From assembly GCA_963809715.1 (NCBI GenBank), contig CAWEKO010000003.1, positions 124,001 to 188,000 on the forward strand: a stretch of 64,000 nucleotides of DNA. Reading direction: 5' to 3'. The stretch's first letter is position 1. Each line of letters opens with the position of its first letter. This DNA is from Bog-473 sp963809715 (GTDB lineage Bacteria; Actinomycetota; Acidimicrobiia; Acidimicrobiales; RAAP-2). The position numbers were made by a program, and so were the translations under genes. The notes beneath the pieces were generated by a model. The model saw nothing but the letters and a program-made list of their open reading frames with translations. It was not told the DNA's origin and searched no databases. Below, piece after piece: positions 9,164 through 17,573 of this stretch.

Positions 9164-9582
9164 GCGAAACGGCTCGCCCAGTGCCCGTGCCCGACGAGCG
9201 GTCGCGCGAGTTCTGGGCCGCCGCGGCTACGCACTCGCTCGTGCTGGCCCGCTGCAGCACATGCACCCGGTTCAGCCACCCCCCTGACACCGTCTGCCCC
9301 CATTGTGGTTCGACGGATGCATCATTCGAGTTCGTACCGGTCGACGGATCCGGGCGGATCCGTTCGTGGACGTTCGTACGTCAGTCCTTCCTTCCCGGCT
9401 TCGATGTGCCTTTCGTCCTCGTCGACGTCGAATTGGCGGCGCAGACGGAGCTGCGACTGATCGGTCGACTGGTCGACGGCCCCGGTGCATCGCTCCAGCT
9501 CGATTTGCCTGTTCGGCTGGTGTTCGAGGACCTGGCTCCCGGCGTGGCCATTCCCGCCTTTGCTCTCGAGGGCCATTCGTGA
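9160..9582 (+). CDS. DUF35 OB-fold / zinc-ribbon protein, thiolase partner
   Basis: A 140-residue protein with an N-terminal rubredoxin-like zinc ribbon (Cys32-x2-Cys35 and Cys46-x2-Cys49) followed by an OB fold (GRIRSWTFVRQSFLPGF; VLVDVELA). DUF35 proteins bind a thiolase-fold partner; in the steroid side-chain aldolase the DUF35 subunit is required for activity. The start is TTG 9160, overlapping the preceding stop as TTGA, with AGGAGG 13 nt upstream. The thiolase-fold gene starts inside its stop codon (GTGA at 9579), so the two chains are translationally coupled and very probably form a complex. Confidence 0.9.
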   Translation: MSETARPVPVPDERSREFWAAAATHSLVLARCSTCTRFSHPPDTVCPHCGSTDASFEFVPVDGSGRIRSWTFVRQSFLPGFDVPFVLVDVELAAQTELRLIGRLVDGPGASLQLDLPVRLVFEDLAPGVAIPAFALEGHS

Positions 9583-10781
9583 GCGGCCGCATGGCGTCGA
9601 GTAACAGGGTTGCCGTGGTGGGCTATGCCCAGAGCCAAGTGCGACGGCACGCCCCGTCGTCGCTCGGCGCCCTGACGGTCGAGACGGCCCGAGAAGCGAT
9701 CGCGGACGCCGGCCTGGCGGTCGCCGATGTGGACGGCTTTGTGACGGCCAGCCTCTTTCCGTCCGCCGGCGCCCACGCTGCGGTGGACGGTGTCAGTCTG
9801 GTCTCGGCCAACTGGCTGGCCGAGAGCCTTGGCGTGAATCCCGGCTATGCCGCAGGCTTCCAGGGCTTCGGACAACTGCCGGGTGCCGTCGCCTTGGCGG
9901 TCAACGCGGTCGTGAGCGGAGCGGCGGACTACGTGCTGGTCCACCGCGCCCTGCACAACCCGGCGGGGAGTTACCACGCCAATCCGATGACGGAGGCACG
10001 TGGGGCTCAGCAGTGGACGGTCCCCCAGGGCTACTTCGGCCCACTGACCATGATTGCCCTGCCTTACACGGAGTATCTGCAGCGCTACGGGGCGACCCGC
10101 GAGGCGATGGCTGTCGTGGTTTCCGAGGCTCGCAAGAACGGAGCTCGGATCCCGTGGTCCTACTGGCATGACCGGCCGCTCGGACCCGAGGAGTATCTGT
10201 CTGAACCCCTGATCACGGATCCGATTTGTCGACTCGACTGCGACATTCCGGTCGACGGCGTGGCGTGTTTCCTGTTTACCTCGGCGGAGCGCGCTCGGGA
10301 CCTCCCTCACCGGCCCGTGTACGTCGCCGGGTACGCCACCGGAGCACCGGTGCGGCACCGACTCCCTTTGCACTGGCCCCTGGACGACATCATGGAAGTC
10401 GGATCCGAGACGGCACGTCGGCTGTGGGAGCGGTCGGGGCTCGGACCCACCGAGGTCGATCTCCCGCAGGTCTATGACGGCTTCTCGCCGTTCGTCTACC
10501 TGTGGATGGAGGCGCTTTCGCTCTGTCCGGTCGGCGAGGCACATCAACTTGCTCTCGATGGCGACATTGACAGTGACCGGGCGGGAGCATTGCCCGTGCT
10601 CTCGGGTGGTGGCGCGCTCGGGAATGGACGTATGCATGGAGTCCCGCAGATGCTCGAGTGCTACCTGCAGCTGTCGAGGCGGGCGGGTGAGCGGCAGCGT
10701 GCCGGCGCTTCAATAGGTCTGGCGTGCCACTCCTCTCCGCACTACGGCGGCGCCGTGGCGTACAGTTCCGAGTTCTTCTGA
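9579..10781 (+). CDS. Thiolase-fold protein of the lipid-transfer (Ltp2-like) type, DUF35 partner
   Basis: Thiolase superfamily protein (400 aa from GTG 9579; ATG 9591 is an alternative). Family blocks are VAVVGYAQSQV, YDGFSPFVYLWMEAL, GGALGNGRMHG and ACHSSPHYGG. The region where true thiolases carry the nucleophilic Cys reads GFQGFGQLPGAVAL and has no Cys, as in SCP2/Ltp2-type proteins. With DUF35 directly upstream, the most likely activity is a retro-aldol cleavage of a beta-hydroxyacyl-CoA side chain rather than beta-ketothiolysis; this is inferred from family and context. It ends the 2.6-10.8 kb run. Confidence 0.87.
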   Translation: MSGRMASSNRVAVVGYAQSQVRRHAPSSLGALTVETAREAIADAGLAVADVDGFVTASLFPSAGAHAAVDGVSLVSANWLAESLGVNPGYAAGFQGFGQLPGAVALAVNAVVSGAADYVLVHRALHNPAGSYHANPMTEARGAQQWTVPQGYFGPLTMIALPYTEYLQRYGATREAMAVVVSEARKNGARIPWSYWHDRPLGPEEYLSEPLITDPICRLDCDIPVDGVACFLFTSAERARDLPHRPVYVAGYATGAPVRHRLPLHWPLDDIMEVGSETARRLWERSGLGPTEVDLPQVYDGFSPFVYLWMEALSLCPVGEAHQLALDGDIDSDRAGALPVLSGGGALGNGRMHGVPQMLECYLQLSRRAGERQRAGASIGLACHSSPHYGGAVAYSSEFF

Positions 10782-10805
10782 TGTCCGCTCCGATTGCGAG
10801 TGCGC

Positions 10806-10819
10806 GTCCACGCGTGAAC
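10806..10819. promoter_or_regulatory. Candidate operator palindrome upstream of TetR gene
   Basis: GTCCACGCGTGAAC is a 14-bp palindrome with one mismatched pair (GTnCACGCGTGnAC), 20 nt before the GTG at 10840. Its position suggests autoregulation by the TetR protein encoded next. Confidence 0.35.
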
Positions 10820-10839
10820 GTGACACGAACCCCGCTACT

Positions 10840-11541
10840 GTGGCTCGCGTGACGTGGGCCGAGCGTGCCGCTGATCGGTCACCGGTCGTGCAGCGGTCGA
10901 GGGACCGAGGAGTCGAGCAGGCCACGTCCATTGTGGCGGCGGCGCGGCGGCTCATGGAGAGCAAAGGCCCGAGCTTCACCACCCAGGAGCTCATCAAAGA
11001 GGCGGGAATCGCGCTCCAAACCTTCTACCGTTACTTTCCTGGCAAGGACTACCTCCTGCTTGCGGTGATCGAAGACGTCATCGACGAGAATTGCGCAGTA
11101 TTCCGGAAGCAGGCAGAAAAACTCCCTGGCCCCGTCGAAAGGCTGCGCTACTACGTCACGGCGACGGTCCAAGCGCTCAAGGTGCCGGGCGGCAGCCCGA
11201 GCTTCATGACCTCGGAGCATTTCCGGCTTCAGACGCTGTACCCCGCGGAGGTGTCCCGGGCGACGCAACACTTCACCGACCTTCTCGTGGAGGAAATCCG
11301 CGAGGCAATGGCGTCGGGCCGACTTCACCCCCGCGACCCCGAATACTCGGCCTGGCTCATCACCCAACTGTCGATGGCCGTCTTCCATCACTACGACTGC
11401 GCCGGCCTCGACGAACCCATCGACCAGATTGCGGACAAGGTATGGGAATTCTGCCTCACCGCCCTGAGTGCGCCCGTTCCTGCGAACCCTTCTGCCAAGG
11501 CTGCTCGCCGCCCTGCGAAGGCGCGTCGCTCAGGAGGCTGA
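10840..11541 (+). CDS. TetR-family transcriptional regulator
   Basis: A 233-residue TetR-type repressor. The N-terminal HTH is clear: SIVAAARRLMESKG, FTTQELIKEAGIALQTFYRYF, GKDYLLLAV. The ligand-binding domain spans about residues 85-210 and ends with a basic tail (KAARRPAKARRSGG). GTG 10840 is one start; the in-frame GTG 10849 would suit a leaderless transcript from a TACTGT hexamer at 10835-10840. It sits between the thiolase-fold gene and the acyl-CoA ligase gene, so either operon may be its target. The ligand is probably an acyl-CoA or the pathway substrate, which is inference. Confidence 0.9.
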   Translation: MARVTWAERAADRSPVVQRSRDRGVEQATSIVAAARRLMESKGPSFTTQELIKEAGIALQTFYRYFPGKDYLLLAVIEDVIDENCAVFRKQAEKLPGPVERLRYYVTATVQALKVPGGSPSFMTSEHFRLQTLYPAEVSRATQHFTDLLVEEIREAMASGRLHPRDPEYSAWLITQLSMAVFHHYDCAGLDEPIDQIADKVWEFCLTALSAPVPANPSAKAARRPAKARRSGG

Positions 11542-11686
11542 GCCGCACCAGATTCTTGAGTCGAGGTAGAAAGCCAGGGGGGTTTCGCCGTCCATGTCAG
11601 AATGACGTTCTACTAAGTGGCTATGATACGTTCTGCCTTTGGGGAGGGCTCGAGCGGGCTGCGAAGGGGAGGTGGACGCCGGACGA

Positions 11687-13309
11687 ATGGGAACTTCCGC
11701 ATGGAACCTGCGAGAGGTCGACCTTCGGGACCGCCAGAGGTTCACCAGCGAAGGTTGGTGGGGTACTCGGAGCGTGGGTCAGCGCATGGCCGACGGCCTC
11801 GCTGCGCACCGAGACCTGCCGTTCGTCATTCATTCGAGGACGCGCCCCTGGCGCGGCACGTTCGGCGACGTCCTCGAGATGGCCCGACGTGCCGCCTCGG
11901 GACTGGTCGCGCGCGGTGTGCGGCCGGGAGACGTGGTCACATTCCAAACCCCGAACTGGCTCGAGGGGGCGATCACGTTCTATGCCGCAGCGTTCGCGGG
12001 TGCAGTGGTCGCACCGATCGTGCACATTTACGGGACACGCGAGACGTCGTACATCCTCAATGAGTGCCACCCGAAGGTCCACGTCACCGCGTCACGCTTT
12101 GGCCATCAGGACTTTCTGGCCAACCTCGAATCCATGCCGGATGTCCCGGCGACGCAGTTGATCGTTCTCGACCAAACCGGTCCCGCGGGGAGCATCGGAT
12201 TCGGCGAGTTGCTCGAGGAGGATGCCATCGATTCGCCCGTTCAGGTCGACCCCGGCACCCCTGCGCTGGTGGGGTGGACCTCGGGTACGACGGCGAGCCC
12301 GAAGGGCGTCGTCCACTCGCATCAGACGGTCTGTGCCGAGATTGCGCAGCTCGGGGCGACCTCACCACCGACGGAGCGGCCGGGCCTGATGGCGAATCCC
12401 ATCAGCCATGCCATCGGCATGCTGGGTGCGCTCTTGATCCCGGTGGATCGCGGCAAGGCCGTCCACCTCCTGGACCAGTGGGACCCCGGCGAGGTGCTGG
12501 ACCTGATCGATTCCGAGGACCTGGGCGCGGGCGGCGGTGCGCCGTATTTCCTGACCAGCCTCCTCGATCATCCACGGTGTGGTGAGAGCCACTTGGAGCG
12601 ATTGCACTACCAGGGGATGGGGGGTGCCCCGGTACCGCGGGCGGTCATGGAGCGCGCCACACGACTCGGCCTCGTCATCTACTCCATGTACGGATCCACT
12701 GAGCATCCTTCCATCACCGGATGCACGTACGGCGATTCGCTCGAAAAGCGTCTGTCCACAGACGGACGACCGTTGCCGGGTAACGAGATCAAGCTGGTGG
12801 ATCCCGACGGCCGCGAGGTCGCGCCCGGGGACCCGGGTGAGATTCTTTCTCGGGGACCCGAATGCTTCTTGGGGTATACCGACGCGTCGCTCACCGCGAA
12901 GGTGTTCGACCCGCACGGCTGGTACCACACCGGCGATGTCGGCGTGCTCGACCCAGACGGGTATCTCTCGATCACCGACCGGATCTCCGACATCATCATT
13001 CGCGGGGGAGAGAACATCAGTGCCGCGGAGGTGGAGGAAGTCCTCATGACGCTGTCGGGCGTGGCCGAGGTGGCCGTGGTTGCGACACCCGATAACCGGA
13101 TGGGGGAGCATGCCGCCGCCTTCCTGCGGATGGTCGAGGGATCCCAGGCACCTGACCTCGCCGGGCTGCGGGATCACCTCGCGGCCAGTGGTGTCGCACG
13201 CCAAAAGTGGCCAGAGGAGCTGCACTCCGTTGAGGACTTCCCCCGCACTTCCTCGGGCAAGATCCAGAAGTACGTGCTTCGTGACCGCCTTCGTCAACCG
13301 GGACACTGA
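11687..13309 (+). CDS. AMP-dependent acyl-CoA synthetase/ligase
   Basis: ANL-superfamily ligase that activates a carboxylic acid via acyl-AMP to the CoA thioester. The P-loop-like motif WTSGTTASPKGVVHSH, the YGSTEHP motif, YHTGDVG and the hinge region (ITDRISDIIIRGGENIS) are intact, as is the C-terminal catalytic Lys in TSSGKIQKY. About 540 aa. ATG 11687 is chosen; the TTG at 11639 extends into weakly coding sequence, and AGGGGAGG (11665-11672) lies rather far upstream (14 nt). The kinase-fold gene follows after 15 nt. The ligase may feed the pathway in front of it, or a side chain released by it. Confidence 0.92.
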   Translation: MGTSAWNLREVDLRDRQRFTSEGWWGTRSVGQRMADGLAAHRDLPFVIHSRTRPWRGTFGDVLEMARRAASGLVARGVRPGDVVTFQTPNWLEGAITFYAAAFAGAVVAPIVHIYGTRETSYILNECHPKVHVTASRFGHQDFLANLESMPDVPATQLIVLDQTGPAGSIGFGELLEEDAIDSPVQVDPGTPALVGWTSGTTASPKGVVHSHQTVCAEIAQLGATSPPTERPGLMANPISHAIGMLGALLIPVDRGKAVHLLDQWDPGEVLDLIDSEDLGAGGGAPYFLTSLLDHPRCGESHLERLHYQGMGGAPVPRAVMERATRLGLVIYSMYGSTEHPSITGCTYGDSLEKRLSTDGRPLPGNEIKLVDPDGREVAPGDPGEILSRGPECFLGYTDASLTAKVFDPHGWYHTGDVGVLDPDGYLSITDRISDIIIRGGENISAAEVEEVLMTLSGVAEVAVVATPDNRMGEHAAAFLRMVEGSQAPDLAGLRDHLAASGVARQKWPEELHSVEDFPRTSSGKIQKYVLRDRLRQPGH

Positions 13310-13324
13310 GGCCCGGACCACCCG

Positions 13325-14377
13325 ATGACGGTTTCGGTGCCAGACACACTTGCGGAGGCGTTGGATGCGGCCTGGCTGAGTGAGGCGTTACGTCAGCGAT
13401 CTCCCGGCATCCGTGTGACCGCGGTGCAACCGGGTCCGGTGGTTGCCCGGGTGTCCACCAACGCCCGGTTTCGCATCGAGTGCGAGGGAAACCTGCCTCC
13501 CGGGATGACCCGCGATCTGTGCATCAAAGGCTACTTCGCCGACTGTTCCGAGGCGGCGTCCGACAGTAGGAGGGCCGGAGTACCCGAGGCGTTGTTCTAC
13601 CAACACCTGGCCGCCACGGCCGGTGTGCGCACTCTCGAGTGCCTCTATGCCGACGTCGATCCAGTGACGCAACACGGCGTCGTCATCACCGAGGACGTTG
13701 CCGCGCAGGGGGCAACATTTCTTGACGCCTTGAGTCCCTACACGGCTGATCAGGTGGCTGAGAGCCTCGAGCAATTCGCGATTTTGCACGGACGGTCCTG
13801 GGAATCGGGCCGGACCGACGAGCCGTGGCTTGCGCCGCGACTGGAGATGACCATGAGGGCGCGCGGCCTCCCCGAGATCAGCGGGAACTTCGAAGGTCCC
13901 ATCGGGTCCGGAGTGCCCGAGGAGGTGCGTGATCCCGAACGCCTGCTCGAGGCCGTTCGTCAACTGGCAGACCTTCTCGACGACGCTGCGCCGCGATGCT
14001 TACTGCACGGTGACGCACACATCGGAAACCTCTTTCTCAATGCGATCGGACGACCGTGCCTCCTGGACTGGCAACTTGTCCAGCGCGGCCCGTGGTACTT
14101 GGACGTCGGATATCACATCGGATGCACGCTGAATCCCAAAGAGCGACGGGAGACCGAGTCGGATCTCCTCGCTCACTATCTGGACCGGCTTCGCGGCGAA
14201 GGCGTCGACGCTCCGCCATTGGGCGTCGCAATGCGGAGTATCGGGCGGGGCCTCCTGTACGGATTCTTTCTTTGGGCGATCACACTGAAGGTGGCGCCTC
14301 CGATCACCACCGTGATGCTCGAGCGACTCGGTACGGCTGTCGCCGATCATCAGGCCTACTCGTCGGTGCTCGTCTGA
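13325..14377 (+). CDS. Phosphotransferase-fold protein (APH / ecdysteroid-kinase-like)
   Basis: A 350-residue protein kinase-like fold enzyme of the aminoglycoside phosphotransferase / CHK-kinase group. The catalytic loop is CLLHGDAHIGNLF (Asp and Asn in place) and the metal-binding Asp is in LLDWQ. The N-lobe includes DLCIKGYF, with the likely ATP-binding Lys, and VVITEDV as the hinge-like strand. Members next to acyl-CoA ligases and dehydrogenases may phosphorylate hydroxylated acids or alcohols; antibiotic resistance is not implied by this context. ATG 13325 follows the ligase stop by 15 nt, suggesting one transcript. A second kinase of this fold is at 60653-61642. Confidence 0.8.
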   Translation: MTVSVPDTLAEALDAAWLSEALRQRSPGIRVTAVQPGPVVARVSTNARFRIECEGNLPPGMTRDLCIKGYFADCSEAASDSRRAGVPEALFYQHLAATAGVRTLECLYADVDPVTQHGVVITEDVAAQGATFLDALSPYTADQVAESLEQFAILHGRSWESGRTDEPWLAPRLEMTMRARGLPEISGNFEGPIGSGVPEEVRDPERLLEAVRQLADLLDDAAPRCLLHGDAHIGNLFLNAIGRPCLLDWQLVQRGPWYLDVGYHIGCTLNPKERRETESDLLAHYLDRLRGEGVDAPPLGVAMRSIGRGLLYGFFLWAITLKVAPPITTVMLERLGTAVADHQAYSSVLV

Positions 14378-14527
14378 TGAGTCGACGCGGAGACTGCGGT
14401 TCACCCGCGTACCCGTGGCGCGTTCCAACCACTATTTTTTGCAGCCCAAGAGAATGACTTGATCCAAAACCCGCAATGAAGCAGATCCACTCGTACGTCA
14501 CCTGACCTGAGGTCGGGGGGGAGGCAC

Positions 14528-15799
14528 ATGCTGATGGAACCACTACGAAACTGGACGCGGAGGGGAGCGCTCGGTGCTGCGTTTCTGGCCCTGGTGGCCG
14601 GAGCGCCCACAGCGCTCGATATGACGACACCCGCCGCGGCGGGGGCCGCGACCTCAGCTGCGCCGATCACGATCGCCTACGTCACGTCGATCTCGGGCCC
14701 AGGTGCGTCTGAGGACTCCACGTCCCCAGGAGCATTCAAGGCACGACTCGCCCTGCAGAACGCCGAGGGAGGCGTGAACGGGCACAAACTGGTGCCATTG
14801 ATCATCGACGACCAGACAAGCCCGTCGGCGGTCGCCACCGCAGTCCAAGAAGCCGATTCCAAAGCCTTCGCGATCGTGTCACAGAGCCCACTGTTCTTCT
14901 TGGCGGCGAAGTACCCCCAGCAACAGGGCATTCCGGTGACCGGTTCCTACAGCGACGGACCGGAATGGGGTGAGCAGCCCTACACGAACATGTTCGCGGC
15001 CGATGTGGGCAGCCTCAATCCCAAGTATCCCGTCACAACGTTGGCGGGAAACTTCCTCAAGGCTCACGGCGCAACGACGCTCGGGACCTACGGATACGGC
15101 ATTTCGCCCTCGTCGAGCCGTGCTGCAATCCAAACCGCGGACTCGTTCAAGCATGCGGGCGGCAAAGTCGGGGTGCTCAACACAACAGTGCCGTTCGGCG
15201 GAGTTACCTTCACGAGCGACGCCCTCGTCGCGAAACAGAATCACATCGACGCGCTCTCACCGGAGATGGATAACAACTCCAATTTTGCCCTGGCCACGGC
15301 TCTTCAGCAGGCCGGGGTCAAGCTAAAGGCTGCGCTCTTTGCGACGGGCTACCAGCCGGACGTGATCAACTCTCCGGCGTGGTCGGCTCTGCAGGGTGAC
15401 TACTTCTATTCGCTGTTCCGCCCGTGGTCACTTCCCGACGCTGCGACGAAACAGATGCAAACAGCGATGGAGAAGTACGACGGGTACTCCAAGACCGACT
15501 TTCCCTCGTTCAGCGAGTACGAGGCGTGGCTGGGCGCGGACCTCATGATCAAGGGTCTCCAGCTCGCAGGGCCCAATCCCACGCACGCCAGCGTCATCAA
15601 GGCGCTGCGCGGGGTGAAGTCCTACAACGCCAATGGCCTCCTGCCCATCACCTTGAACTTTTCAACCAACTTCGGCCACGATTCGAAGAGCTGTGCCTGG
15701 ATGGTCAAGGCCAACGAAACCGGCTTTACACCAGTGTCGTCGCAGCCCTTCTGCGGCACGGACATTCCTGGCACATCGACCGCGAACGCTTCTTCGTAG
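14528..15799 (+). CDS. ABC transporter substrate-binding protein, branched-chain amino acid (LivJ) type
   Basis: Secreted periplasmic-binding-fold protein, 423 aa. Residues 1-45 form a signal peptide: basic MEPLRNWTRRG, hydrophobic ALGAAFLALVAGA, then an Ala-rich cleavage zone (PAAAGAATSA). The mature part starts PITIAYVTSISGPGA, typical of Peripla_BP_6 proteins, with LQNAEGGVNGHKL and the C-terminal CAWMVKANETG block. No Cys follows the signal, so it is probably not a lipoprotein. ATG 14528 has GGGGGGGAGG just upstream; ATG 14534 is possible. No permease or ATPase gene is near. Such proteins bind many small molecules, including aromatic acids and amides. Confidence 0.88.
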   Translation: MLMEPLRNWTRRGALGAAFLALVAGAPTALDMTTPAAAGAATSAAPITIAYVTSISGPGASEDSTSPGAFKARLALQNAEGGVNGHKLVPLIIDDQTSPSAVATAVQEADSKAFAIVSQSPLFFLAAKYPQQQGIPVTGSYSDGPEWGEQPYTNMFAADVGSLNPKYPVTTLAGNFLKAHGATTLGTYGYGISPSSSRAAIQTADSFKHAGGKVGVLNTTVPFGGVTFTSDALVAKQNHIDALSPEMDNNSNFALATALQQAGVKLKAALFATGYQPDVINSPAWSALQGDYFYSLFRPWSLPDAATKQMQTAMEKYDGYSKTDFPSFSEYEAWLGADLMIKGLQLAGPNPTHASVIKALRGVKSYNANGLLPITLNFSTNFGHDSKSCAWMVKANETGFTPVSSQPFCGTDIPGTSTANASS

Positions 15800-15812
15800 G
15801 TCGTCCGGCGGC

Positions 15813-15844
15813 CGCGCCGGGAGTGGGCTCCGGCTCCCGGCGCG
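15813..15844 (+). terminator. GC-rich hairpin downstream of the first binding-protein gene
   Basis: Eleven-base-pair perfect stem CGCGCCGGGAG / CTCCCGGCGCG (15813-15823 and 15834-15844) with a 10-nt loop, 13 nt after the stop at 15799. There is no T tract, so termination is plausible but unproven; 3'-end stabilisation is the alternative. Confidence 0.6.
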
Positions 15845-15943
15845 ACTGGTCCGTCGAGGCGCGTGGTCGACATCGCAAGCCTGTTCGTTCCTGGATCCGG
15901 CTGGGAAATCCTTCGTGTGTCCGCACCCGAAGCGGCTGAGGAC

Positions 15944-15969
15944 GAGCTTGTGCATTGATGCACAAGCTC
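15944..15969. promoter_or_regulatory. Perfect 12+2+12 palindrome between the two binding-protein genes
   Basis: GAGCTTGTGCAT, a 2-nt spacer, then ATGCACAAGCTC, all bases paired. A spacer of 2 nt is too tight for an RNA loop, which favours a protein-binding operator over a terminator. It lies 125 nt before the ATG at 16094. Confidence 0.5.
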
Positions 15970-16093
15970 CGGCTGCGAGGTACTGAGGTCGAACCGGCGG
16001 CGCGAACCCACGGTGAGGCGAATTCGGTGCGCTCCCTCAGTACAGTGACCGCAACTCGAGGGGTTGCATCACAACGGATGAACGGGGGGCGGT

Positions 16094-17398
16094 ATGCGAG
16101 GGAATGGTGGAATCAGGGCGCTGATGGCGACAGCAGCGCTGACGGGGGTCACGTTGACGGGTGCCACGCTGTTCGCCCCGGCGACCGAGGTCGGAGCGGC
16201 ATCCTCAGGCGGAGATGCTCCGGGGGTCACTTCGAACTCGATCACGGTCGGGACGATCTCGACTCAGACCGGGACGCTGGCATCGAACTTCTCTTCGCTC
16301 ATTCAAGGTGAGAAGGCTTACTACCAGTACATCAACGCGCAGGGCGGCGTGAACGGCCGCAAGATCGACTACAAGTACCAGTTGGACGACGGCGGAAACC
16401 CGACCACGTTCAACCAATTGGCCAACACGTTGATCAACCAAGATCATGTGTTCGCCGTGACGGGTGTGGCAACCGCCTTCTTCTCGCCGAATCTGTTCGT
16501 CGAGTCGGGCATCCCGACCTACGGCTACAACGTGACCGGGAACTGGACTCCTGCTCCGAACCTCTTTGCAGCCGGGGGATCCGTTCAGTACTACCCGGCC
16601 GGAGCGCCGGCGGACGCCTATGTCGCACGGCAGACGAACTCGAAATCGATCGCCTTCGTTGCCTACGGCATCGCCGCATCGGCCGCTGCCTGCCAATCGG
16701 CCGAAAACTCGCTCAAGGCTGCCGGCTACAACGTGAGCTACTCCGACCTGAAGATCAGCTATCCGGGCTCGACGGTGGCGACCGATGTCCAGCGGATGAA
16801 GCAAGCGGGATCCAATTTCGTCGTCAGCTGTATGGACGTGCAGGGCAATATCAGCATGGCTCGTGCGATCAAGCAGTACGGAGTGAAAATGACTCAGCTC
16901 TGGCTCAACGGGAACGACCAGTCCACGCTGAACGCGAATCAGAGCCTCATGCAGGGCATCTATTTCTCCATCGCCCACGTCCCGTTCGGCGCGCCGCAGT
17001 CGCTCTACCCCGGTCTGAAGTTGTACGTGACCCAAATGAAGAAGTACGAGCCCAATTACGTCAACGACGAGCTCGCGATCCAGGGCTGGGAGTCAGCGGC
17101 TCTCTTCGTCGAGGGTGTGAAAATGGCGGGCAACGACCTCACACAGGCCAACGTCATCAAACAGGACAACTCCTTGACGTCGTTTACGGCGGGCGGACTG
17201 ACGTCGCCGACCAACTGGAAGGATGCAGGCCATAGCGGTCACAAGCCGCCGTATTGCAACGCCTACATCAAGGTGTCCGGTGACAAGTACGTCCCGACGT
17301 TGAACAAGGGGAAGAACGTCTTCGTCTGCTTCAGGTCCATCAATCCGAAGAAGGACCCGGTGTACCCCTTGCCGGCCGGAACGCCGGCGCCTGCCTGA
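16094..17398 (+). CDS. ABC transporter substrate-binding protein, branched-chain amino acid (LivJ) type
   Basis: A second secreted Peripla_BP_6 protein (434 aa). The signal peptide covers about residues 1-34 (IRALMATAALTGVTLTGATL, then an Ala-rich end near VGAASS). The mature part begins SNSITVGTISTQTGT, and YINAQGGVNGRKIDY is the family's hallmark block. The C-terminus is Pro/Ala-rich. ATG 16094 follows a G-rich ribosome site (ACGGGGGGCGG). It is only moderately similar by eye to the upstream binding protein, so the pair may bind different ligands for one shared transporter encoded elsewhere. Confidence 0.88.
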   Translation: MRGNGGIRALMATAALTGVTLTGATLFAPATEVGAASSGGDAPGVTSNSITVGTISTQTGTLASNFSSLIQGEKAYYQYINAQGGVNGRKIDYKYQLDDGGNPTTFNQLANTLINQDHVFAVTGVATAFFSPNLFVESGIPTYGYNVTGNWTPAPNLFAAGGSVQYYPAGAPADAYVARQTNSKSIAFVAYGIAASAAACQSAENSLKAAGYNVSYSDLKISYPGSTVATDVQRMKQAGSNFVVSCMDVQGNISMARAIKQYGVKMTQLWLNGNDQSTLNANQSLMQGIYFSIAHVPFGAPQSLYPGLKLYVTQMKKYEPNYVNDELAIQGWESAALFVEGVKMAGNDLTQANVIKQDNSLTSFTAGGLTSPTNWKDAGHSGHKPPYCNAYIKVSGDKYVPTLNKGKNVFVCFRSINPKKDPVYPLPAGTPAPA

Positions 17399-17573
17399 GC
17401 GGATCGGACCATCGGGCCCGAATTCAAGAGGAGTTGCAATGCTCCTGCCCCGCCATCTCCCGCCCCTCGAGTGTCTATCTCCAAAAACGATTTGCTGGAA
17501 CGGTCCTAGCAGGTTGACAGATATACTTGGGGCCTGCAGTCTGGTTGCAGGCAGACAAGAGAGAGGACCGAAG

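Noticed and set aside
9335..9345. TACCGGTCGAC inside the DUF35 gene as another ACCGGT operator
   Set aside because: It lies mid-gene, lacks the GTAC and GTC flanks and is explained by the codons for VPVDG.
11091..12161. A 356-codon plus-strand frame across TetR and ligase genes
   Set aside because: Low-complexity Arg/Pro/Gly translation overlapping two well supported genes in another frame.
13325..14377. Antibiotic-resistance phosphotransferase
   Set aside because: The fold is shared with APH enzymes, but the ligase neighbour and sequence type fit metabolic CHK-like kinases better.
14385..14440. Possible intrinsic terminator: ACGCGG / CCGCGT repeat and the T run near 14435
   Set aside because: The stem has only six pairs with a 15-nt loop, and the T run is 22 nt away from it.
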